Origin: Pseudoduganella albidiflava
Lineage (GTDB): Bacteria > Pseudomonadota > Gammaproteobacteria > Burkholderiales > Burkholderiaceae_D
DNA length: 64,000 nt
NCBI RefSeq assembly: GCF_004322755.1
Contig: NZ_CP036401.1
Location: forward strand, 3,968,001 to 4,032,000
Reading direction: 5' to 3'
In this document: positions 57,201-64,000 of the stretch, piece after piece
Numbering within the stretch: position 1 is the stretch's first letter
How the letters are laid out: each line of letters begins with the position of its first letter
The notes under the pieces: generated by a model
Told to the model about the DNA's origin: nothing
Seen by the model: the letters and a program-made list of their open reading frames with translations, nothing else
Databases searched by the model: none
Translations under genes and position numbers: made by a program

Positions 57201-58023
57201 CGGCAATCCGGCGCTGAAGGCCCGCAAGAACGTCAACCAGAACCTGTCGCTGGAGTACTACCCGAACCGCGACACGATGTTCAGCCTGGCCTACTTCACG
57301 CAGAAGGGCAAGGTGGGCCAGTTCATCACCGAAGGCGTCAGCGGCGGCCAGCTGTTCGCCGGCTCCGACCTGGTGGACCCGCAGACGGGCGTGAAGCTGT
57401 CCGACCTGCCGTTCAGCTACTCGACCTACGTGAACGGCCCCGTGTCGACCCGCAAGGGCGCGGAATTCAGCACCAAGACGGCGTTCACGTTCCTGCCCGG
57501 CTTCCTGGCCAACACCGGCTTCGATGCCAACTACACGAAGGTGAAGTCGAAGCACGTGAATGCAGCCATCGTCGACCTGCTGACCGGCACGCCGCTGCCG
57601 CCGGCGCGCGAATCGGAATCGCAGTACAACGTGGCGCTGTGGTACGACGATGGCCGGCTGTCGGCCCGCGTGGCGCTGCAGGGTGCCGCGGCCTGGTTCA
57701 CCTGCATCTCGCCGTGCGGCCAGACCCCGCGCGAACTGATCAACTACCCGGCGCAGGGCGTGAACGTGAACAACTCGACGCCGAAGATCTATTCGCCCGG
57801 CTCGCCGAACTTCAAGGATGCCACGCGCTTCATCGATGCCAAGATCGGCTGGAAGTGGCGCCCGGACGTGGAGTTCTTCCTGGAAGGCCGCAATATCGGC
57901 AATGCCACCACGTCGAACAGCCAGGCACACTACGCACCGCTCGGCGATGGCGTGCCGAACCTGCTGGACTACGCCTATGCCGGCCGCCGCATCATGGTCG
58001 GCGTGTCGTTCCGCACGCTGTAG
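54283..58023 (+). CDS. Large TonB-dependent receptor, glycan-type
   Basis: A 1246-aa outer-membrane receptor, longer than usual (about 900-1050). Start at 54283 after GGAGGAG; signal peptide ends ALAQ. Plug: VEVVATRASQQSG (TonB-box-like), AEDVGSLPDRNVGEAISRM, VSVRGNGADLTRVELDGQSV, VDVVKGSTADMTEGALGGGI. The barrel has long cysteine-containing loops and ends GRRIMVGVSFRTL. It follows the pectin methylesterase, so the ligand is probably an oligogalacturonide or other pectin fragment. Together the two form a minimal pectin-capture module. Confidence 0.93.
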   Translation: MNRTASHPSKTKFEVKRSTHAVSLALLSLAASQAALAQQSPAGSSAAAENGPVHRVEVVATRASQQSGIERKKNAATAMDSIVAEDVGSLPDRNVGEAISRMAGIVLDRGDYGEGVTVSVRGNGADLTRVELDGQSVQSAGGTDAGATGGPNSRGTEFRQLSADLIKSVDVVKGSTADMTEGALGGGIVIKTRTGLDFKKPFASLRLGGSQNSLDKKWKPDANLILANKYLDGRLGLMLNASHSTLNNEAHSMQVSQTAQQGYYRLLDFDGSPEKTYAFLPSTVASDDMTATTPILRTPMGGSNFLNSESPLSLVTKSAGAQTKQDCHNLFPDLSPAQLALIPTNSQGPARAQRGNELLTCLNQWNDYTPSNVRYFIKKEHDRKDNLDLRGDFKVNNRLTVYAKGSFNRRETRIEQMTYQLGLVKNPNQLPNPLITPGYTGVVFADDAANNIRNAVPGSGFFQYPGGYSTRSNNYPIQGAVTNIDPASVLVDSSHHLTRFTVSDGQAIPDQTLEFARTISRYLQTGGTYRNNGLTAEFFFADARSDFRRVQQRMSYTLNTGPTTFQLDPSGLWGFDFPAGVNQADPPGYAALFPRTVGEAKLGNTNTIYRPNYPATVQPLRTTATGILWLPQIRETGERTAKLDVTYMTPDSIPFFKRIKAGFNLRDSYSNSWEGGAGDRTVRAAQGTYGTPGYVPGIYLPQARVDNRFEGCQNTAASLAPGGDACQYGMNPPGDPRSGRDGTLVLTPQEFQNIIAQTLTKPATGTSFFHGAKDRPAILPQNWMGIDIARAVELTNFANRNWDCVKTCTATDGKVYEQPVNKLKERIDAFYLMTDFGLDHVPFTDRELPFGLELDGNVGVRYVRSRVNGTGTMTFTSYSKTALYDPEDPSNSAGYVQSSIVQNTSVDASTTDVLPSLNLATWLRPDELVLRYSVAKTVARPPIQQLLPASTCIYDERAADLDADGTQRCNGTIGNPALKARKNVNQNLSLEYYPNRDTMFSLAYFTQKGKVGQFITEGVSGGQLFAGSDLVDPQTGVKLSDLPFSYSTYVNGPVSTRKGAEFSTKTAFTFLPGFLANTGFDANYTKVKSKHVNAAIVDLLTGTPLPPARESESQYNVALWYDDGRLSARVALQGAAAWFTCISPCGQTPRELINYPAQGVNVNNSTPKIYSPGSPNFKDATRFIDAKIGWKWRPDVEFFLEGRNIGNATTSNSQAHYAPLGDGVPNLLDYAYAGRRIMVGVSFRTL

Positions 58024-58161
58024 GCGCAAGGCGCGGCGGCGAACCGGCCGGCGTGAAGGCGATGGCGCGTGCGGGTCACCGCGGCCGGGCGTGTACACTG
58101 CGCGCGGACCGGCCCCGCATCGCCAGGGGCGGTGACCGACGTCAACGACCGAGAGAGCACC

Positions 58162-59256
58162 ATGAAAATATCCAACTCCCTGCCCGCGTGGACGATCGCC
58201 GCGCCTGTCGCCGCGTGGCTCCTGCTGGCCGGCAAGGCCGCCGGCCTCGGCGACATGCTGGGCGGTACCTATATCGTGCTGCTGGCCGCCGGCCTGTTCG
58301 CCGGCGTGCTGGCCGCCGTGTTCCACGCGGAAGTGGTGGCGCACCGGATCGGCGAACCGTACGGCACGCTGGTGCTGGCGGTGGCGGTGACCTCGATCGA
58401 GGTCGCGCTGATCGTGTCGCTGATGATCGCCGGCGGCGAAGCGACCACGGGGCTGGCGCGCGACACCGTGTATGCCGCGGTGATGCTGATCCTGAACGGC
58501 ATGGTCGGCATCTGCCTGCTGGCGGGCGCGCGGCGCCATGGCGAGCAGCGCTTCACCCAGACCGGGGTATCCGCCGCGCTGGCCACGCTGTCGGCGATCG
58601 CCGTGCTGACGATGGTGCTGCCGAACTACACCACCACCACGCCGGGCCCCGTCTACAGCAGCAGCCAGCTGGTGTTCATCGCCGTCATTTCGCTGGTGTT
58701 GTACGGCACCTTCGTGCTGGTGCAGACCGTGCGGCACCGCGATTACTTCCTTCCCGAACTGGCGGCGGGCGACGAAGCGGTGCATGCGCCGCCACCGCCG
58801 CTGAAGGTCACCTGGTGGAGCGGCGCGCTGCTGCTGGCCTGCCTGGGCAGCGTGGTGCTGCTGGCCAAGTCGCTGTCGCCGCCGCTGGAAGCGGCCGTGC
58901 TCGCGCTGGGCGCGCCGAAGGCGCTGGTCGGCATCATTATCGCCGCGGTGGTGCTGCTGCCCGAGGGGATCGCCGCGTTCCAGGCGGCGCGCGCGAACCG
59001 GCTGCAAACGAGCCTGAACCTGGCGCTCGGTTCGGCCCTCGCCAGTATCGGTCTGACGATTCCGGCGGTGGCGATCGTGTCGCTGATGAACGGCTGGACC
59101 CTGTCGCTGGGCATCGACACCAAGTCCACCGTGCTGTTGCTGCTGTCGATCATCGTGGCCACGCTGTCGCTCGGCAATGGCCGCACCACCATCATGCAGG
59201 GCATGGTGCACGTGGTGATCTTCGCCGTCTACCTGTTCATCACCATCGTGCCGTGA
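58162..59256 (+). CDS. chaA: Calcium/sodium:proton antiporter ChaA
   Basis: A 364-aa membrane antiporter of the CaCA family (E. coli ChaA is 366 aa). Eleven helices are likely. The two alpha-repeat motifs are visible: GTLVLAVAVTSIEVALIVSL in the first half and PEGIAAFQAARANRLQTSLN followed by LALGSALASIGLTIP in the second, with the key acidic residues in SIEVAL and PEGIAA. It exports Ca2+, Na+ or K+ for ion and pH homeostasis. The start at 58162 lacks a strong ribosome site. Monocistronic. Confidence 0.92.
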   Translation: MKISNSLPAWTIAAPVAAWLLLAGKAAGLGDMLGGTYIVLLAAGLFAGVLAAVFHAEVVAHRIGEPYGTLVLAVAVTSIEVALIVSLMIAGGEATTGLARDTVYAAVMLILNGMVGICLLAGARRHGEQRFTQTGVSAALATLSAIAVLTMVLPNYTTTTPGPVYSSSQLVFIAVISLVLYGTFVLVQTVRHRDYFLPELAAGDEAVHAPPPPLKVTWWSGALLLACLGSVVLLAKSLSPPLEAAVLALGAPKALVGIIIAAVVLLPEGIAAFQAARANRLQTSLNLALGSALASIGLTIPAVAIVSLMNGWTLSLGIDTKSTVLLLLSIIVATLSLGNGRTTIMQGMVHVVIFAVYLFITIVP

Positions 59257-60885
<1,629 letters not shown>

Positions 60886-61091
60886 CGACCAGGCTGGCAA
60901 TCCGGCCGTTTCGGTCGATGGCGGCGGCTGGCCTCATGATGGGGCCAGCCGCCGCTAGTCCTTGGGCGCATGCGCGCGACGCGCGTTTTTCCCGCCAACC
61001 GGTCAGCGAGAGAGGGTCCCCGTGACAATCCGCGAGAATGTGCGCGGCCCGCTTCCGCCACAATCACGGGTCCACCCGACCGGATCCGCCG

Positions 61092-63191
61092 ATGACCACG
61101 TTCGCCGAACTGCACGCCCGCCTTGCCGGCCCCGCCCCCGACCATGAACGCTTCACCGGCCCGCCGCTCGACCTGGAAGGATTGACGCCGGATGAACTGG
61201 GCAGGCTTTGGCCCCTGCTGCAGCAGGCCGTGCAGGTGCGGGATGGCGATCCGGCCCGCCGCCAGCAGGCGCTGGACATACTGGAGCGGGCACGCAAGCT
61301 TGGCCTGGTGCCGCACCTGGACACCGCCCTGCTGTGCGCCACCCTGCGCGTCATCCCGCCGCGCGACAGGAGCACGCCAGCGACCTGCGACACCGATTTC
61401 CACTGGCTCGTCATGCAGGCGGGTTACCTTGCCGTTGCACCCGCGTCCGCCGAGGAAGCGGCCATGCTGGAGGCGCAGCTTGCGCACATGCTGCCGCCTG
61501 TCGAATACTGGCCTCGCCTGCGCTACGGCATCCTGGCGATGGCGCGCGTTGCCGGAGCGCGCCGTCTCGCCGCCCGCCTGCTGGACAGCATGCGCGAGCA
61601 TTACAACGATGGCCTGCCGGCCCGGGAACTGGCCGTGCTGGCCCGGGCGGCACCGGCGGCCCTGATGACACTGGCAGGCGGCGGCCCGTTCTGGTATCGC
61701 GGTGGCGACGAGGAAGGCCGGGCCCACCCGTCGGAACCCATGGTCGGCGATCCGGACTATGCGGCATTCGCGCGCGCGGTGCTGGAAGAAGCGGCACAGG
61801 TGCTGGAACGGATGCACGCCGGCGAACTCCCCTACAAGGCCGATTACTACGATTCGGACGACGGCCACGTGCTGGCCCTCGCCGCGCGGGTGGGCGCGCT
61901 GGGCGACGAGCCCTGGTACCGCGCCGTCATCGGCCGGCTGCTGCCGCTCGCCTGCGTGGCGCCCACGGCCGCGCGCAGCGCGCCCTCGCAGGCCTTGACC
62001 ATCGCATTGGGTTACCTGACCGAGGCGGTGCCGACGCCCGAAGGCGTGGCTGCCCTGCGCGCGGCCCTGAAAGTGGTGCGCCATGCCGGGCTGGAAAAAA
62101 AACTGGCGCGCCACCTGAAACCGGCGGAACGCCGGCTGGCGACCAGGCCGGAAATCGCGCTGCGGCTGACCGGGCTGGAACCGAAGCAGCAGCGCGCCAT
62201 GCTGGCCGCGCTGCTGGAAGCGTGTTTCAGCCGCCCGGTCGAGCTGCCGTATCGCGAGTGGCGCGAACGCCTGCTCGGCACCGACGCCGCGGCAGCCTTC
62301 GCCAGGACACTGGTCTGGCGCGCTGCCGCATCCTTCATGCTCGACCAGAACGACCAGCCGGTCGATGTGCTGGGCCAAGCCGTGCGGATCGCCGGGGATG
62401 CCGGCGTCGTCCTGTGGCACCCGGTGGAAGCAGCCGCCGAAGAGCGCGATGCGTGGCGCACGCACTTGCTGCGGCGCGAACTGCGCCAGCCGTTGCGCCA
62501 GGTGTTCAGGGAATGCTACGTGCCGCCGCCGGACGCCGATCCGGGCGAGGTCTTTCGCGGCTATGAACTGGACGGCCGGCGCTTGATCGGCATGGCAGGG
62601 CGCGATGGCTGGCGCCTGGAATATGAGGGCATGGTGCGCCAGTTCGGCGACATCCGGGCAGTGTTCGGCATCGGCCGGCTGTACCCGGGCTATGCCGGCA
62701 TCGTCCCCAGCGGACCGATCGCTTTCCTGCGCGGTGCGCAGCAGGTGGCGGCCCGCGACGTACCGCCCCGCGTGTATTCGGAAACCTGCCGCGCCGTCGA
62801 CCTGCTGGTCAGCGTCTCCACCATCGCGCTCGAGACGGACGACGGCCAGTCGACCTGGGACGAGCGCACCCGGCGCCTGTTCCTGCTGCGCGACCAGGCC
62901 GGCATCGATGGCATGCGGCGGCAGGTGCTGGAACGCGTGCTGTCCGCCCAGGTCGCGGCGGGCACGGTGTCGGTGCAGGGTTTTCATGTGCACGTGGGCG
63001 ATGCCAGGGTCAGCCTGCGCACCGGCAAGGTCTGGCGCGACGGCGCGCAGGTCGAACTGGCCTTGAAGCCGGCCAATAAGCGGGACGCCAAGCGGCTCGG
63101 CGCCGTCCCCTGGCTGCCGTATGACGAAGCGTTGCTGGAGCGGGTGGTGCACAGCGTCGGCGCACTGCTGGACGGGGCAGGCAGCCGCTAG
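61092..63191 (+). CDS. DUF4132-like protein, shortened
   Basis: A 699-aa cytoplasmic, helix-rich protein. The C-terminal third resembles the end of DUF4132/MolR-type proteins (FRECYVPPPDADPGEVFRGY, AVDLLVSVSTIALETDDG, VLERVLSAQVAAGTVSVQGF, VHVGDARVSLRTGKVW). Typical family members exceed 1000 residues and often carry an N-terminal WGR domain, absent here. The last conserved block is also altered. The start at 61092 is the first ATG of the conserved frame. Function unknown. It has no clear operon partners. Confidence 0.65.
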   Translation: MTTFAELHARLAGPAPDHERFTGPPLDLEGLTPDELGRLWPLLQQAVQVRDGDPARRQQALDILERARKLGLVPHLDTALLCATLRVIPPRDRSTPATCDTDFHWLVMQAGYLAVAPASAEEAAMLEAQLAHMLPPVEYWPRLRYGILAMARVAGARRLAARLLDSMREHYNDGLPARELAVLARAAPAALMTLAGGGPFWYRGGDEEGRAHPSEPMVGDPDYAAFARAVLEEAAQVLERMHAGELPYKADYYDSDDGHVLALAARVGALGDEPWYRAVIGRLLPLACVAPTAARSAPSQALTIALGYLTEAVPTPEGVAALRAALKVVRHAGLEKKLARHLKPAERRLATRPEIALRLTGLEPKQQRAMLAALLEACFSRPVELPYREWRERLLGTDAAAAFARTLVWRAAASFMLDQNDQPVDVLGQAVRIAGDAGVVLWHPVEAAAEERDAWRTHLLRRELRQPLRQVFRECYVPPPDADPGEVFRGYELDGRRLIGMAGRDGWRLEYEGMVRQFGDIRAVFGIGRLYPGYAGIVPSGPIAFLRGAQQVAARDVPPRVYSETCRAVDLLVSVSTIALETDDGQSTWDERTRRLFLLRDQAGIDGMRRQVLERVLSAQVAAGTVSVQGFHVHVGDARVSLRTGKVWRDGAQVELALKPANKRDAKRLGAVPWLPYDEALLERVVHSVGALLDGAGSR

Positions 63192-63261
63192 CGAAGGCTT
63201 CCACCATGCCACTGCCGGCCGCGGTGGCGCACAGCAGCCTGGCCGGCTTGCGCCGATATAC

Positions 63262-63288
63262 TTAGGATGCTAAACTTTCGCATCCTAA
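63262..63288. promoter_or_regulatory. MarR operator-like inverted repeat
   Basis: TTAGGATGC and GCATCCTAA form a perfect 9-bp inverted repeat with a 9-bp spacer, 31 bp before the MarR start. The spacing and symmetry fit autoregulation by the MarR dimer, as is common in marR-efflux operons. Confidence 0.65.
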
Positions 63289-63318
63289 TCTAACGCCGCC
63301 TGATCGAACGCCGCCGCC

Positions 63319-63768
63319 ATGACGCAACTCGACAAGACCCTGATGTCCCTCACCCATACGCTGATCCATGCGGCGCGCGCCTACAAGGCGGCCGCGGACC
63401 GGGTGGCCGGCACCTTCGCGCTGTCGCATGCCAGCGGCTGGCCGGTGGTGATGATCGCCCGCCTCGGCGATGGCGTGCGGCCGGGTACGGTGGCCGAGGC
63501 GCTCGGCGTCGAACCGCCGTCGCTGGTCCGCATCATCGACCAGCTGGTCGCGGCCGGCCTCGTCACGCGGCAGGACGATCCGGCCGACCGGCGCGCGAAA
63601 ACGCTGCACCTCACGGCCGAGGGCCGCCACTGCGCCGCGCAGCTGGAGGAATTGCTGCTGCCGTTCCGCCGCGAGCTGTTCGACGGATTGCCGCAAGCCG
63701 ACGTCGAAGCCTGCGTGCGCGTGCTGGCGCACCTCGATTCCGCCCTGGCGGTGCGCGCGAAGGGCTGA
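63319..63768 (+). CDS. MarR-family transcriptional regulator
   Basis: A 149-aa winged-helix repressor: GTVAEALGVEPPSLVRIIDQ (recognition helix region), LVAAGLVTRQDDPADRRAKT (wing with the DxRDRR-like DDPADRR motif) and flanking dimerisation helices. It lies 6 bp before a FUSC-type efflux gene and behind a perfect inverted repeat. It most likely represses itself and the pump until an aromatic or antibiotic-like ligand binds. Confidence 0.92.
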   Translation: MTQLDKTLMSLTHTLIHAARAYKAAADRVAGTFALSHASGWPVVMIARLGDGVRPGTVAEALGVEPPSLVRIIDQLVAAGLVTRQDDPADRRAKTLHLTAEGRHCAAQLEELLLPFRRELFDGLPQADVEACVRVLAHLDSALAVRAKG

Positions 63769-63774
63769 GCGCCG

Positions 63775-64000
63775 ATGCTGCTGAAACTGGCACAGCCGCG
63801 CGAGCTGCTGTTCTCCGCCAAGTGCTTCACGGCGTCGATGCTGGCGCTGTACGTGTCGATGGCGGCCGGCCTGCCCCGCCCGTTCTGGGCCATGATGACG
63901 GCCTACATCGTCGCCAGCCCGCTGGCCGGCGCCGTGCGCTCGAAGGCGCTGTTCCGCGTGTGCGGCACGCTGGTCGGCTCGGCGGCCACGGTGGCGCTGG
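63775..64000 (+). CDS. FUSC-family (AaeB-like) efflux membrane protein, cut by window end
   Basis: The first 75 codons of an inner-membrane protein. After a short basic start come two hydrophobic helices (AKCFTASMLALYVSMAAGL, then WAMMTAYIVASPLAGAVRS) and the start of a third (VCGTLVGSAATVAL). FWAMMTAYIVASPLAG is characteristic of FUSC/AaeB exporters of aromatic carboxylic acids. It directly follows the MarR gene (6-bp gap). The remainder, and probably the partner membrane-fusion gene, lie outside the window. Confidence 0.85.
   Translation, partial: MLLKLAQPRELLFSAKCFTASMLALYVSMAAGLPRPFWAMMTAYIVASPLAGAVRSKALFRVCGTLVGSAATVAL

Noticed and set aside
56296..59211. 971-residue minus-strand frame and a 1022-residue plus-strand frame over the large receptor and chaA
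   Set aside because: Both cross gene boundaries and are low-complexity shadows of the receptor and ChaA frames, a GC-rich codon-bias artefact.

Overview
The window reads as chromosomal DNA of a GC-rich betaproteobacterium. Massilia or a close relative in the Oxalobacteraceae fits best. The support is an rrn operon with tRNA-Ile and tRNA-Ala in the spacer, a PEP-CTERM protein, large TonB-dependent receptors beside glycosidases, and a pqqABCDE operon. This placement is inference from gene content; no database was searched.

Layout. At 1-3.6 kb lies a 2-hydroxyacid (glycolate or lactate) locus on the minus strand: a permease, a LysR regulator and the start of glcD, with two nearly identical 18-bp operator-like palindromes in front of the permease and of glcD. 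At 3.9-5.5 kb are a small unknown gene in AT-rich DNA and a stress-type SDR. At 5.7-8.4 kb an ExbB-ExbD pair is translationally coupled to a membrane-anchored protein whose C-terminal beta-rich domain replaces the usual TonB domain. At 8.4-20.9 kb is a galactoside locus: GH2 enzyme, GH27 alpha-galactosidase, TonB-dependent receptor, two tandem sugar-binding proteins without permeases, and a divergent TctDE-type two-component system. At 21.2-24.5 kb is pqqABCDE, in which pqqB carries a one-base frameshift and a sigma-54-like promoter precedes pqqA. At 24.6-25.1 kb are a cluster of short repeats and a 5S remnant, followed by a complete rrn operon on the minus strand (25.1-30.5 kb).

At 30.6-33.1 kb are a KfrA-like coiled-coil protein, a PEP-CTERM protein and a DUF2325 gene under a Fur-box-like promoter. 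At 33.2-37.6 kb is an iron-uptake operon (TonB-dependent receptor, DUF3649, PepSY protein, DUF3325). At 37.7-47.3 kb a 9.4-kb segment is bounded by perfect 90-bp direct repeats that copy the 3' end of the SDR gene at 47.2 kb. It carries a three-subunit molybdenum aldehyde/xanthine dehydrogenase, cupin and AhpD-like proteins, a DUF1330 protein, an AraC regulator and a PQQ-dependent membrane glucose-type dehydrogenase, but no recognisable integrase. At 47.2-52.9 kb is an L-fucose-type oxidative operon (SDR, FucP, FAH-family hydrolase, aldo/keto reductase, split UxaA-type dehydratase), divergent from a pectin methylesterase and a 1246-aa TonB-dependent receptor (53-58 kb) across a palindromic operator. 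The right end holds ChaA, a decayed HAD fragment, UDP-galactopyranose mutase, a DUF4132-like protein, and a MarR regulator with a 9-bp inverted-repeat operator in front of a FUSC-family efflux gene cut by the window edge.

Working together: the window is mostly about harvesting plant-type glycans (galactosides, pectin, deoxysugars) through TonB-dependent uptake and then oxidising sugars and hydroxyacids. The strongest leads are the repeat-bounded oxidation island, the ExbBD triad without a TonB domain, the permease-less pair of sugar-binding proteins next to a two-component system, and the frameshifted pqqB in a strain that also carries a PQQ-dependent dehydrogenase.
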